The notes: generated by a model not told the origin, from the letters alone. Positions 19,754-29,164 are shown, counted from the stretch's first letter. The stretch is 64,000 nt of DNA from Rhodonellum psychrophilum GCM71 = DSM 17998 (GCF_000381545.1 NZ_KB906676.1:186001-250000), one strand, 5' to 3'. Numbers and translations are program-made.

Positions 19754-20902
19754 TCACACCAAGCCTGTCCCGTCCTCCAAACTCACCTCATAAAACTTTG
19801 GGTTAACGCCGAATTTGGATTCAAAGGCAGTTTCAATCTCCTGTTGCAAAGATGGTACGTTTTCCTTTTCGACAATATTGATGGTACAGCCGCCAAATCC
19901 TCCACCCATCATTCTGCTTCCCAAAACATAAGGCAAGTCTTTGGTGAAGTCCACCAAAAAATCAAGTTCATCACAAGAGACTTCATATAATTTCGACAAC
20001 CCTTCGTGCGAACCGTACATTTTTTCACCAAAACCTTCAAGGTCATTGTTGTCCAAAAGTGTGGAGGCTGTCAAAACCCTTTCGTTTTCCTCGATAATAT
20101 ATTTGCAGCGGTTGAATACAATGTCACTGACCTCATGTTGAATAGAGGCCAATATGCCCAGATCCATATCCCTTAAAGATTGGATCTCCGGATTGATTTT
20201 TTGTGCAGCGATTACGCCTTCCTGACACTCAAGTCTTCTTTGGTTGTAGGCAGAATCAGCCAGGGAATGTTTGACTTGGGTATCAATCAATAAAATACTG
20301 TGATGGGGGAGTACCAAAGGAAAATGTCGATAGTCCAAACTCCTGCAATCCAATCGGATCACATGGTCTTTTTTGCCCATTACAGAAGCAAATTGATCCA
20401 TGATTCCACATTGGACACCCGCAAAAACGTGTTCTGCCTTTTGGGCATAGTGAATCAAGGATCGTTGTGGAATTTCGAAATGAAACAGTTCGGACAATGC
20501 AAAACCTACTGCGCATTCCAACGCTGCCGAGGAAGACAATCCTGCGCCAACTGGAATGTCCCCCCCAAATACCATGTCAAATCCTTTCACTGGATATCCG
20601 GCTTGTTGAAATTGTGCAACCACACCCATGATATAGGTACCCCAATGGCCTTTTTTTGGAGAAAAAGAACTGAGGTCAAAGGTGAAATCTTCGTCAAAGT
20701 CAATGGAATGTATCCTTCCTTGATTGCCGTCATTGGAAGCGATCCCCACAACCATCTTTTTGTCAATCGCTGCGGGCATCACATAGCCCCCATTGTAATC
20801 TGTATGTTCTCCGATGAGGTTGATACGGCCTGGTGAGTGGCAAAGCAAAGGGCTTTCCCCAAAAGTCTGCAAAAAAACACTGCGAATTTTCTCTGTAATC
20901 AT
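19754..20902 (-). CDS. galK: Galactokinase
   Basis: GHMP-family sugar kinase that phosphorylates alpha-D-galactose at C1, the first committed step of the Leloir pathway. The galactokinase signature PGRINLIGEHTDYNGG lies near the N-terminus, the phosphate-binding loop is VGAGLSSSAALE, and the C-terminal motif is MMGGGFGGCTIN. About 382 residues from the ATG at 20902 (MITEKIRSVF), which I prefer because it falls 16 nt after the galM stop. The frame is open to an ATG at 20956, but that adds a poorly conserved stretch overlapping galM. Last gene of a minus-strand unit lacI-galM-galK. galT and galE are not in the window. Confidence 0.95.
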   Translation of the reverse strand: MITEKIRSVFLQTFGESPLLCHSPGRINLIGEHTDYNGGYVMPAAIDKKMVVGIASNDGNQGRIHSIDFDEDFTFDLSSFSPKKGHWGTYIMGVVAQFQQAGYPVKGFDMVFGGDIPVGAGLSSSAALECAVGFALSELFHFEIPQRSLIHYAQKAEHVFAGVQCGIMDQFASVMGKKDHVIRLDCRSLDYRHFPLVLPHHSILLIDTQVKHSLADSAYNQRRLECQEGVIAAQKINPEIQSLRDMDLGILASIQHEVSDIVFNRCKYIIEENERVLTASTLLDNNDLEGFGEKMYGSHEGLSKLYEVSCDELDFLVDFTKDLPYVLGSRMMGGGFGGCTINIVEKENVPSLQQEIETAFESKFGVNPKFYEVSLEDGTGLV

Positions 20903-20918
20903 GTCTTCAAGGATTGGA

Positions 20919-21992
20919 TTATTGGATTGAAAACCAAAATTTGGTTTTGGAATCAAAGGTTTCCCCGGGATTCAATACAATTGTTGGGAAATGAGAATGA
21001 TGGGTACTGTCGGCAAAATGTTGTGTTTCAAGGCAAATGGCTGCCCTCTTGTCATAGGTGATGCCATTTTTTCCTTTGAAGCGGTTATTGAGGTAATTGC
21101 CCGAATAAACCTGTACCGCGGGTTCTGTGGTGGAAAGGTGCAGCACCCTTCCGGATCCTGGGTGATGAAGTGTAGCGGTTGGTTGGTTTTTGTCCAATAA
21201 AAAAGCATGATCGATTCCATTGGCCAACTGCAATTGGGGATCTTCATTTTCAAGGGCAATCCCGATTTTTCCCGGCTTACGGAAATCAAAAGGGCTTCCA
21301 TTCACTTCCGTAAAAACTCCTGTGGGAAGGCTTTCTGTTCTTAGGGGCATGTAGTGCTCCGCCGCAATTTGAAGCAAATGAGCATCAATCGATTGGGTGA
21401 AATCCCCACTCAAGTTAAAATAGCTATGATTGGTAGGATTGATGATTGTTTTCTGGTCTGTTTCCGCCTGGTAGTGGATCTCCAAAATGCCGGCTTGATC
21501 CAAAGAATACGTGACAGTTACATCGACTTTTCCGGGGTAATGCTCTTCTCCATCGGCGCTTTGGTATTTGAATGCCACGCCAACTTTTTCAGCTGTCTGA
21601 AAAGGGGTGGATTCCCATATTTTTTTGTCCCAACCCTCGATTCCTCCATGCAGATGGACATGTCCTTGGTTGGCAGGAAGTGCAAAGATTTGATCATCAA
21701 TCAGGATTTGATTGTCTGCGGTCCTTCCGGCAACCCTCCCTACAGTGGATCCGATATAGCAATAATTGTCCAAATATTCCTTTTGGATATAGCCATCAAA
21801 ATCGTCGAATCCCAGCACGACATCTTCCATTTGCCCATTTTTATCGGGAACAAATAAGTGAGTAAGTGTGGCCCCATAATTCATGACGGAGACCTTGATC
21901 TTATTGGCCAACAAAAAAGTGAAAAGGTTGACTGTTCTACCATCTGGGGTTAATCCAAATATTTCGGTAGTCTGTGAGAGCTTGTTCTTCAT
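20919..21992 (-). CDS. galM: Aldose 1-epimerase (galactose mutarotase)
   Basis: A 357-residue protein that interconverts the alpha and beta anomers of hexoses, supplying the alpha form to galactokinase. Family motifs are VMNYGATLTHLFVPD near the N-terminus, VHLHGGIEGWDKKIWE (substrate-binding His), NPTNHSYFNLSG (catalytic His) and CLETQHFADSTHH (catalytic Glu). No signal peptide is seen. Starts 30 nt after the LacI-regulator stop and ends 16 nt before galK, so the three genes are almost certainly co-transcribed. Length and motifs are normal. Confidence 0.94.
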   Translation of the reverse strand: MKNKLSQTTEIFGLTPDGRTVNLFTFLLANKIKVSVMNYGATLTHLFVPDKNGQMEDVVLGFDDFDGYIQKEYLDNYCYIGSTVGRVAGRTADNQILIDDQIFALPANQGHVHLHGGIEGWDKKIWESTPFQTAEKVGVAFKYQSADGEEHYPGKVDVTVTYSLDQAGILEIHYQAETDQKTIINPTNHSYFNLSGDFTQSIDAHLLQIAAEHYMPLRTESLPTGVFTEVNGSPFDFRKPGKIGIALENEDPQLQLANGIDHAFLLDKNQPTATLHHPGSGRVLHLSTTEPAVQVYSGNYLNNRFKGKNGITYDKRAAICLETQHFADSTHHSHFPTIVLNPGETFDSKTKFWFSIQ

Positions 21993-22022
21993 GGAAAAGA
22001 AATAAATAACGAAAGAGTAGGG

Positions 22023-23048
22023 TTACTTACTTTTCAAGGAAGAATTCCTAACCATCAAGGTTGTGCTTAAAACAAAAGACTGAGGATCATCAGAAACAAG
22101 TTCTTCCAATTGATCCAATAGGTGATTGGCTGCCAGTTGTCCCATCTCGTAGCCAGGTTGGGACACGGTGGTCAGTGATGGTTCCACCACCGCCGAAGTG
22201 GGGTTGTTTGTGAATCCAGCCAAGGCAATGTCTTGTGGAATCCTGATTTTGTTTTCCTTCAAAACCATCATTACATCTACGGCCAGCGGGTCGATCATGG
22301 CAAATATTCCATCCGGCCTGTTTTTTTCATTTATGATTTCCAGCGCGATTTTTCGGTTCATTTCCAAGGTCAGATCGGTGATATAGGTCCGGCTTTCCTC
22401 CTCTGAAATACCATATTCAGAAAGCGCCAACAGGTAGCCCTCTTTCCTTTTTTTGCTGATGTACAAATCCTCTGGGCCGGAAAAATAAGCTATTTTTCTG
22501 CAGCCTTGTTCGAGCATGTGGTGCACAACGAGATAGGCGCCATGTGCATCGTCAACGGTCACCCGTGAGACCGGTATTTCCTCCGTTACCCGATCAAACA
22601 TGATGAAGGGGATTTCGCGGTCAACCAATTCCTTCAGATGTTCGTAGGTTTTGGTCTCCCTGCTCAAGGAAATCAACAATCCGTCTACCTGACTGGAAAC
22701 CAATATCTTGATGTTTGCCTTTTCTTGCTCAAAGGATTCATTGGACTGGCAAATCATGATGTTGTAGCCCCTTTTGTAGGCGGTATCCTGAATCCCGGAA
22801 ATATTGCTCGAAAAAAAGTGTGAGGTGAGCTCGGGCACGATCACGCCAAGGACTTTGCTTCGGCTGATTCTGAGGCTTTGAGCCAATAGATTTGGCTGAT
22901 AGTGCATGCTTTCGGCCATCTCGACCACCCGTTTTTTGGTGTCCGGATGCAATTCGGGAGAATCCTTCAATGCCCTGGAAACAGTAGAAACAGAGACATT
23001 CAGTTTCTTGGCAATCTCTTTCATCGTTACCTGGTGGCCTTTTTTCAT
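22023..23048 (-). CDS. LacI-family transcriptional regulator, likely of galactose genes
   Basis: About 341 residues from the ATG at 23048 (MKKGHQVTMKEIAKKL). The open frame reaches 23114, but that would overlap the preceding peptidase gene and add a non-family extension. The N-terminal helix-turn-helix is NVSVSTVSRALKDSPELHP, with the hinge HYQPNLLAQSLR. It is followed by a periplasmic-binding-protein-like sugar-sensing domain (GVIVPELTSHFFSSNISGI, IFAMIDPLAVDVMMVLKE, LTTVSQPGYEMG). Immediately upstream of galM and galK on the same strand, so it probably represses or activates them in response to a sugar. No operator could be recognised in the 28-30 bp gaps around it. Confidence 0.9.
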   Translation of the reverse strand: MKKGHQVTMKEIAKKLNVSVSTVSRALKDSPELHPDTKKRVVEMAESMHYQPNLLAQSLRISRSKVLGVIVPELTSHFFSSNISGIQDTAYKRGYNIMICQSNESFEQEKANIKILVSSQVDGLLISLSRETKTYEHLKELVDREIPFIMFDRVTEEIPVSRVTVDDAHGAYLVVHHMLEQGCRKIAYFSGPEDLYISKKRKEGYLLALSEYGISEEESRTYITDLTLEMNRKIALEIINEKNRPDGIFAMIDPLAVDVMMVLKENKIRIPQDIALAGFTNNPTSAVVEPSLTTVSQPGYEMGQLAANHLLDQLEELVSDDPQSFVLSTTLMVRNSSLKSK

Positions 23049-23076
23049 TTTGGGGGTATTTACGGTAAATGGCTTG

Positions 23077-24057
23077 CTACTCTTGATATAGGGTGAACAA
23101 TACGGTTTGTCCAATCGCCTTCAGGGTTCTTTTGTCAATCAGCTCCATGTTGTCGGCATGGGTGTGGTGATAATGACCAAACCCAAAATCCGGAGAAAAT
23201 TCTACAATATCGATCATTGGAATTCCCGCATCTTTGTTCACAAAAAGATGGTCATCAATGATTTCGGGGGCCTCTTTCATGATGAAGAAGTCCGAATATC
23301 CTAATTCTACTCCATAATTCCATACTTTATTGACGATGTTTTTGGCATAAGCCATGGAGTATCCTTCTTTGTAAAACCGGGCTCCTTTGCCGCCGACCAT
23401 ATCCAAGAGAATTCCATAGTAGGCCGAATAACCTCTTTCATGGGGTGTTTTTGACCAATGTTGGGAGCCAAGACACCACCAGATTTGGGAATTGTTGCGG
23501 GATACCGATTGTTCGGGTTCCCCGTCGTCTTCCCCGTCAAATAAAATGAAATCAATGCCTATTTCGGGAGAATTTGGATCCGATGCGACAATCCGTGCGA
23601 TTTCCAATAAAACACCGACACCTGATCCGCCGTCATTGGCGCCATCAATGGGTTGGTCGATTCTTTGGCTGTCCTTATCGGCCATTCTCCGTGTATCCCA
23701 ATGGGCGGCCAAAAGAATTCTTTTCTTGGCTGAAGGGTTGTAGGAGGCAATGATATTCGTCAGGTCCCAAAGTTTGTTGTCATAGGTTTTGGCCTGAAAT
23801 TCCTGCAATTGAACCTCCAAACCGAAACCTTCAAATTTGGAAACCAACCAGTCTTTGGTTTGGGAATGTCCTTTGGTATTGGGAACCCTCGGGCCAAAAT
23901 CCACCTGCTTTTGGATATAATGAAATGCGGAATCTGCATTGAAAGCTGGGGTTTCCCTGAAATCCACGGGAGTTTGAACGACCACTCCGTTTTTTTCGCC
24001 ACTACATGCCCAAAAGAGAGAAAGCAAAACGATCCCCAATCCCAGTCTATTCTTCAT
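23077..24057 (-). CDS. M28-family peptidase / glutaminyl-peptide cyclotransferase-like lipoprotein
   Basis: About 326 residues starting MKNRLGLGIVLLSLFWACSG, with a lipoprotein-like signal and a Cys at ~20; the -3 and -2 residues (F, W) are not ideal for a lipobox. Zinc-site residues of the M28/glutaminyl cyclase fold are visible: AAHWDTR, PIDGANDGGSGVGVLLE (Asp), FDGEDDGEP (Glu), LGSQHW, and the C-terminal GHYHHTHADN (His). This set resembles glutaminyl cyclases, which form N-terminal pyroglutamate, more than plain aminopeptidases. N-terminal Gln cyclisation of exported proteins is therefore the likely activity. The start overlaps the 3' end of cysS, suggesting coupling. Confidence 0.83.
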   Translation of the reverse strand: MKNRLGLGIVLLSLFWACSGEKNGVVVQTPVDFRETPAFNADSAFHYIQKQVDFGPRVPNTKGHSQTKDWLVSKFEGFGLEVQLQEFQAKTYDNKLWDLTNIIASYNPSAKKRILLAAHWDTRRMADKDSQRIDQPIDGANDGGSGVGVLLEIARIVASDPNSPEIGIDFILFDGEDDGEPEQSVSRNNSQIWWCLGSQHWSKTPHERGYSAYYGILLDMVGGKGARFYKEGYSMAYAKNIVNKVWNYGVELGYSDFFIMKEAPEIIDDHLFVNKDAGIPMIDIVEFSPDFGFGHYHHTHADNMELIDKRTLKAIGQTVLFTLYQE

Positions 24058-25534
24058 AAGCCCAATCAATTTTATCTTTCATATCCTTGACGATGATCCC
24101 CAAATCCTTCAATGAAGCCCGGATTTCATCAATACGGTTGTAGTCTCTGGCCAGTTTTGCCTCGCTATACAGTTTGATCAACAAAGACAACAGTCCTTCC
24201 TGATTGTCCGTTTTTTCCTCCAACAATCCCAAAATCTCCTCTACGAAGCGGATGAAGGTTTGGTTGGTTTTCTCAAACACTTCTTCTCCAAAAACACCAG
24301 GTGACAATTGCCCGGTGTACATGCTGTTGATTTTTTTCAACAGGTTAAATAAATGTCCAATGGCCTGTGCTGTATTGAAGTCCTCATCAAGTGCACGGTA
24401 GGCATTGGCAATGCTTTGCTCGACCTGTTTGATTTGGTCAGCATCCTTTTCAACTTGATCGGGATTGCTGTATTTCAGCGTTTTGGCTATGCGCAGTGCA
24501 TTGATGATTTTCTTGTATCCCTTTTGTGCAGCTTTGAGCGCATCATTGGAGAAATCCAAAGTAGACCGGTAATGCGCCGTCAAGATGAAATAACGGATCG
24601 TCATCGGGCTATACGCTTGTTCCAATAAGTCATGCTTGCCGGTGAACAACTCCTGTAAAGTAATGAAGTTGCCCAGCGATTTGCCCATCTTCTGGCCATT
24701 GATGGTGATCATGTTGTTGTGCATCCAGTATTTTGCCGGATCCTGATGGTTGCAGGCATTTCCCTGCGCGATCTCACATTCATGGTGGGGAAACATCAAG
24801 TCCATCCCGCCTCCGTGAATGTCAAATTGCTTTCCGAGGTACTTGGAGCTCATGGCTGTACACTCCAAGTGCCAGCCTGGGAAACCTAGTCCCCATGGGG
24901 ATTCCCACTTCATCAAGTGCTCCGACGAAGCTTTTTTCCAAAGGGCAAAATCCACTGCATTTCTTTTTTCGCTCTGTCCGTCCAGATCCCGGCTTCCGCT
25001 GACCAACTCCTCCAATACCCGGCCTGAAAGTTTGCCATATTGGTAGCTTTCGTTGTATTTCATGACATCGAAATATACTGAGCCATCGACCTCATAGGCC
25101 AATCCTTCCTTGAGAATCCCTTCTACCAAAGCAATCTGCTCCGGAATATGTCCAGTAGCTCTTGGCTCAATGCTGGGTTTGATGGTGTTCAACGCCAGCA
25201 TGTCCCGGTGGTAACTGTCCGTGTACATTTGCGCCACTTCCATGGGTTCCAATTGCTCCAGCTTGGCTTTTTTGGCGATTTTATCCTCCCCTTCGTCCGC
25301 ATCTCCCTGCAAGTGACCTACATCGGTGATGTTGCGAACATAACGGACCTTGTATCCCAAATGACTCAGGTACCTGTACACCGTGTCAAACGTGATAGCT
25401 GGTCTGGCATGTCCCAAATGGGCGTCTCCATACACCGTTGGCCCGCAGACATACATCCCCACGAAGGGCGCGTTTAGCGGCTCAAAGGTTTCTTTCTTTC
25501 TGGATAGCGTATTGTATATTTTCAGATCACTCAT
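24047..25534 (-). CDS. cysS: Cysteinyl-tRNA synthetase
   Basis: A 495-residue class I aminoacyl-tRNA synthetase that charges tRNA-Cys in the cytoplasm. It has the N-terminal zinc-ligand region MYVCGPTVYGDAHLGHAR (HIGH variant HLGH), a second zinc-ligand block HLECTAMSSKYLG and FPHHECEIAQ, and the KMSKS loop KMGKSLGN around residues 282-289. The C-terminal helical anticodon domain is present. It heads the minus-strand run cysS, M28 lipoprotein, lacI, galM, galK. The first junction overlaps by about 11 nt and the others are 16-30 nt, so at least part is an operon. Confidence 0.96.
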   Translation of the reverse strand: MSDLKIYNTLSRKKETFEPLNAPFVGMYVCGPTVYGDAHLGHARPAITFDTVYRYLSHLGYKVRYVRNITDVGHLQGDADEGEDKIAKKAKLEQLEPMEVAQMYTDSYHRDMLALNTIKPSIEPRATGHIPEQIALVEGILKEGLAYEVDGSVYFDVMKYNESYQYGKLSGRVLEELVSGSRDLDGQSEKRNAVDFALWKKASSEHLMKWESPWGLGFPGWHLECTAMSSKYLGKQFDIHGGGMDLMFPHHECEIAQGNACNHQDPAKYWMHNNMITINGQKMGKSLGNFITLQELFTGKHDLLEQAYSPMTIRYFILTAHYRSTLDFSNDALKAAQKGYKKIINALRIAKTLKYSNPDQVEKDADQIKQVEQSIANAYRALDEDFNTAQAIGHLFNLLKKINSMYTGQLSPGVFGEEVFEKTNQTFIRFVEEILGLLEEKTDNQEGLLSLLIKLYSEAKLARDYNRIDEIRASLKDLGIIVKDMKDKIDWAYEE

Positions 25535-25633
25535 AGGGGTTAAAAAAAACGGTATAGCGTACGGGTTATTTAGCAGCTCGTGCGCTTGGGATTTGGTATT
25601 TTAACTTCTTTATTTCTTGGTGTTTAATATTTT

Positions 25634-25679
25634 CAAACCCCGAATTCATTGTATTGTAAATCAATGAATTCGGGGTTTG
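25634..25679 (-). terminator. Intrinsic terminator of purH
   Basis: Perfect 18-bp stem CAAACCCCGAATTCATTG / CAATGAATTCGGGGTTTG with a 10-nt loop, 33 nt past the purH stop and followed on the minus strand by A/T-rich sequence. It separates purH from cysS. Confidence 0.88.
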
Positions 25680-25711
25680 AATACTACATAGCCAATACAA
25701 TGGATCGCAAA

Positions 25712-27238
25712 TTAATGTTTAAAATGCCTCACGCCTGTCAAGACCATGCTCATGCCGGCCTTGTCGCAGAAATCAATGCTGTCTTGGTCCTTGATAGAGC
25801 CACCTGGCTGAACGACCGCGGAAATCCCTTCTTTGGAGGCGATCTCCACACAATCCGGGAAAGGGAAGAAAGCGTCCGAAGCCATTACGGCACCTTTGAG
25901 GTCAAAGCCAAATGCCTTGGCTTTTTCAATCGCCTGAAGCAATGCATCGACCCTAGAGGTTTGACCCACGCCGGAGGAAAACAATTGATCTCCGTTGCTT
26001 AGGATGATGGTATTCGATTTCGTGTGTTTGCAGATTTTGGCCGCAAATACCAAGGCATCTTTTTCCAACTCTGTTGGCGACTTTTTGGTCACTGTTTTGA
26101 AGTCTGCCTTGGTTTCGGTTTGAAGATCTTTGTCTTGCTCAATGATACCATTGAGTAGCGTTTTGATTTGTTTTGTACCGCCAATCTGGATTTTTTGTTT
26201 CAACAAGACCCGGTTTTTCTTGCCTTTCAGCACTTTTAGTGCATCCTCGTCAAATGATGGGGCGATCAGCACCTCGAAGAAAAGGCCATGCATTTCTTCA
26301 GCCGCAGCCAAATCCACATTTTGATTCGTGATCAAAACCCCGCCAAAAGCGGAAGTGGTATCCGCTGCAAACGCTTTTTGGTAGGCTTCCTTGACACTAG
26401 ATGCCAAAGCCACGCCACAGGCATTGGTGTGTTTGAGAATGGCAAAAGCTGTTTCGCCTTTGAATTCGGCGATCAAAGCAACTGCTGCATCCACATCCAC
26501 CAGATTGTTGTAGGAGAGCTCTTTGCCATTCAATTGGTCAAAAACCTCATCCAAATTTCCATAGAAACGGGCAGACTGGTGTGGGTTTTCCCCGTATCTC
26601 AAGGCTTTTGCCTTGGTTTCAGAGATTTTAAGCGCAGGGATATTTTCGTTTAAGTTGAAATAATTGAAAATATGGGTGTCGTAATTGGAGGAGACCTGAA
26701 ACGCCTGGGCTGCAAAATACCGCCTGTCTTCCAAGGTGGTCGCGCCGTCCTGGTTGTTCAGTCTTTCTTCAAGTTCGCCATATTGATCTTTAGAGGCAAT
26801 GATGGTCACATCCTTGAAATTCTTGGCTGCTGCACGGATCAATGAAATGCCTCCAATATCGATTTTTTCGATAATATCCGCCTCTCCAGCGCCTGATGCA
26901 ACCGTTTCTTCGAAGGGATACAAATCCACGATGACCAAGTCAATGGCCGGGATGTCAAATTCAGTAGCTTGTGAAATATCCCCGTCGTGGTCTCTTCTCT
27001 GAAGAATACCGCCGAATACCTTTGGATGTAAAGTCTTGACCCTTCCTCCAAAAATAGAAGGATATCCCGTCAGGTCTTCAACAGGAATCACTTCGGCTCC
27101 TTGGCCTTCAATGAATGCCTGAGTGCCTCCCGTGGAGTATATTTTTACGCCATGTGCTTTGAGTAGGGCGATGATAGGTTCAAGATTGTCTTTGTAATAA
27201 ACAGAAATAAGGGCGGATTGGATTTTTTTGGCAGCCAT
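25712..27238 (-). CDS. purH: Bifunctional AICAR formyltransferase / IMP cyclohydrolase
   Basis: A 508-residue enzyme for the last two steps of de novo IMP synthesis. The N-terminal MGS-like cyclohydrolase domain starts IQSALISVYYKDNLEPI and carries KIYSTGGTQAFIEGQG and GRVKTLHPKVFGGIL. The C-terminal transformylase domain has LRYGENPHQSARFYG, ILKHTNACGVALA (catalytic Lys-His region), SDAFFPFPDCVE and VVQPGGSIKD. Length is normal. It lies downstream of purN on the same strand, about 120 bp away, with its own promoter-like element, so the two purine genes may be separate units. Cytoplasmic. Confidence 0.96.
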   Translation of the reverse strand: MAAKKIQSALISVYYKDNLEPIIALLKAHGVKIYSTGGTQAFIEGQGAEVIPVEDLTGYPSIFGGRVKTLHPKVFGGILQRRDHDGDISQATEFDIPAIDLVIVDLYPFEETVASGAGEADIIEKIDIGGISLIRAAAKNFKDVTIIASKDQYGELEERLNNQDGATTLEDRRYFAAQAFQVSSNYDTHIFNYFNLNENIPALKISETKAKALRYGENPHQSARFYGNLDEVFDQLNGKELSYNNLVDVDAAVALIAEFKGETAFAILKHTNACGVALASSVKEAYQKAFAADTTSAFGGVLITNQNVDLAAAEEMHGLFFEVLIAPSFDEDALKVLKGKKNRVLLKQKIQIGGTKQIKTLLNGIIEQDKDLQTETKADFKTVTKKSPTELEKDALVFAAKICKHTKSNTIILSNGDQLFSSGVGQTSRVDALLQAIEKAKAFGFDLKGAVMASDAFFPFPDCVEIASKEGISAVVQPGGSIKDQDSIDFCDKAGMSMVLTGVRHFKH

Positions 27239-27336
27239 GTTTTGTGTTTTGTAAACGCATCGCTTAGTAGGATTTGGATTTTTTCCTTAAGCACAATGCG
27301 GTTTATCGTTGGTTTTTAAGGTTTAAAATCAAAGGG

Positions 27337-27344
27337 CAAAGGTA
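27337..27344 (-). promoter_or_regulatory. Bacteroidota -7 promoter element for purH
   Basis: TACCTTTG on the minus strand matches the Bacteroidota TAnnTTTG consensus. It lies 98 nt before the purH ATG, between purN and purH. No clear TTTG -33 box. Confidence 0.5.
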
Positions 27345-27358
27345 GGAAAACCAATGCA

Positions 27359-27916
27359 TTAAAGCAGGCTTTCGATGACATTTGGAAAGTATTTGTGTTC
27401 TAAAAGATGGACTTTTGCCGCGATTTGTGCGGGGGTATCTTCGGGTGCAATCGCTACGGCAGCCTGAAAGATGATTTTCCCTTCATCATAATGTTCATTG
27501 ACCATGTGAATGGTAATGCCGGTTTCGGTATCCCCAGCCTCTTTTATGGCTTGATGGACTTTGTCGCCGTACATGCCTTTTCCTCCATAATTGGGCAATA
27601 GGGCAGGGTGGATGTTGACGATGCGGTCAGGGAATTTTTGGATCAGGTCATCCGTCACTTTAAGAAGGAATCCTGCCAATACCACCAAATCGATTCTCAG
27701 GGATTGTAATTTTTTGGTGAGTTCACCAGACTCCATTTCTGATTTGGTGAAGGTAAAAGTGGGGACGTCGAATTTCTTTGCCCTTTCCAGCACAAAAGCA
27801 TCTTTTTTATTGGAGGCCACCAGGACAATTTTACCTTTTGGGGAATGTTGGAAATACTCCATTATTTTTTCCGCGTTGGTTCCGCTGCCTGAGGCGAGGA
27901 TGGCGATCTTTTTCAA
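27359..27916 (-). CDS. purN: Phosphoribosylglycinamide formyltransferase
   Basis: A 185-residue protein starting MKKIAILASGSGTNAEKIMEYF, the GART N-terminal phosphate-binding loop. It transfers a formyl group from 10-formyl-THF to GAR in de novo purine synthesis. The catalytic block VNIHPALLPNYGGKGMYG (Asn-His) and the HMVNEHYDEGKIIFQ (Asp) segment are present, so the active site is complete. Length is close to the usual 190-210. It sits upstream of purH on the same strand. Cytoplasmic; no odd features. Confidence 0.95.
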   Translation of the reverse strand: MKKIAILASGSGTNAEKIMEYFQHSPKGKIVLVASNKKDAFVLERAKKFDVPTFTFTKSEMESGELTKKLQSLRIDLVVLAGFLLKVTDDLIQKFPDRIVNIHPALLPNYGGKGMYGDKVHQAIKEAGDTETGITIHMVNEHYDEGKIIFQAAVAIAPEDTPAQIAAKVHLLEHKYFPNVIESLL

Positions 27917-28056
27917 GGTGGGGTTCAGGTTGATTTGTACGGGTAAAAATAGGGATTATCCTTTGAAATCGAAGAGGATCGCTTTCTTTTCGTCCCAGTC
28001 CCTTTCGATTTGATTTTTGGAAAACAGTTGGTAGGAAAATAAAAGGCGCGCAACTT

Positions 28057-28228
28057 AACCCGTTTTGTGTAGTACCAATTTGATTCCAGTCTAAAATCCA
28101 CTATTAATCGGTTGGTTTTCTGCTGTTTTTGACTTCAATACCTTGGTGGGAAACCTTAATATTCCAAATAATCTGATTTTCTTATAGTTTCAAACCTCTT
28201 TAGGAATTCTATTCCATATTTTGGATTG
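28057..28228 (+). repeat. Dispersed ~170-bp palindromic element, copy 3
   Basis: Forward copy: TTAACCCGTTTTGTGTAGTACC at the left end (from 28056), GATTCCAGTCTAAAATCC, TTTTTGACTTCAATACC, AATAATCTGATTTTCTTATAG, and a diverged right end ATTCCATATTTTGGATTGAAA. Lies between the UbiA-type gene stop and purN. Confidence 0.82.
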
Positions 28229-28287
28229 AAAAAAGCGGAAAGAAGACCGGGATTTCAATTTGGAATTGAGTAGAACAATGAAATTGA

Positions 28288-29163
28288 TCATAAAAAACCC
28301 ATGCTCAAAATACCGGTAAGCATCAAAATCTTTGACAGGATGCTCAATTGGGTGAAATGGGCCTTCCGGTCGGCAACATATATTTTGTACATAAAGTAAA
28401 AGAAGAGGAAACTCATGCCCCCGAAATAATAAAAAAGCTGCAGGTTATTGATCTTGAAAGTCACGATCAGAATGGCGCAGACAAAACCAAAGGCAATCAG
28501 GAAAATCACTTTTTTGGTGTTTCGAAAGCCCAAGACAATCGGAAGCGTTCGACAACCGTGTTTTCGATCTCCTTGGCGGTCTTCAATGTCTTTGATGATT
28601 TCCCGGATCAGGTTGATAAAGAATGCAAAAATGGCATAGGTCAACACCAACAACTCCGATTGCTGGTAATAGTACCCAATCATCCATATCGAAGTCCCGG
28701 TCAGAAGTGCCACAGTAAAATTCCCGATAAAAGGAAGCCTTTTGAGGGAGTTGCTATAAAGCCATAAAAGAAAAGAAGCCACGAAATTGATCAATGCGAT
28801 CCTTGGACTGACAATTAGGGCGATACCAATTCCCGTGAAATTGAGTAGTGAATGTAGAAAAATCACCATTCTCCTGCGCATGCCTTTTCCTACGATCACC
28901 TCTTCGGGCTTGTTGATGTAATCGATTTTCACATCGTAATAATCATTGATCATGTAGCCGGCCGCAGCCAAAATCACGGTGGAAAGAATGATCAGATAAA
29001 GATTGATGTCTTGCAGGATCGGCAGTCCCTGTCGGGTAGTCCCTACCAAAAAGTGCGCTGTCATCAGCTGGGCAAAAGCCACGATCACCAGATTCACAGG
29101 CCTGCTGATTTTCAATAGACTCCAGATGGAAAATGACTTTGGCATAGGTTTGGGATTCTTCAA
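28288..29163 (-). CDS. UbiA-family prenyltransferase
   Basis: A 291-residue integral membrane protein with about nine hydrophobic helices. Both Asp-rich motifs of the UbiA superfamily are present: NDYYDVKIDYINKPEE and DIEDRQGDRKHGCRTLP. Members attach isoprenoid chains to aromatic rings or glycerol phosphate at the cytoplasmic membrane. Bacteroidota proteins of this type are often annotated as geranylgeranylglycerol-phosphate geranylgeranyltransferase, but the acceptor cannot be read here. A TAnnTTTG element only 2 nt upstream of this ATG favours the second in-frame ATG at 29145 (MPKSFSIWSLL) as the real start. No partner genes are adjacent. Confidence 0.85.
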   Translation of the reverse strand: MKNPKPMPKSFSIWSLLKISRPVNLVIVAFAQLMTAHFLVGTTRQGLPILQDINLYLIILSTVILAAAGYMINDYYDVKIDYINKPEEVIVGKGMRRRMVIFLHSLLNFTGIGIALIVSPRIALINFVASFLLWLYSNSLKRLPFIGNFTVALLTGTSIWMIGYYYQQSELLVLTYAIFAFFINLIREIIKDIEDRQGDRKHGCRTLPIVLGFRNTKKVIFLIAFGFVCAILIVTFKINNLQLFYYFGGMSFLFFYFMYKIYVADRKAHFTQLSILSKILMLTGILSMGFL

Positions 29164-29164
29164 T

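Noticed and set aside
20903-20956. Upstream start for galK at 20956
   Set aside because: It overlaps the galM coding end and adds 18 residues outside the conserved galactokinase N-terminus; the ATG at 20902 fits operon spacing.
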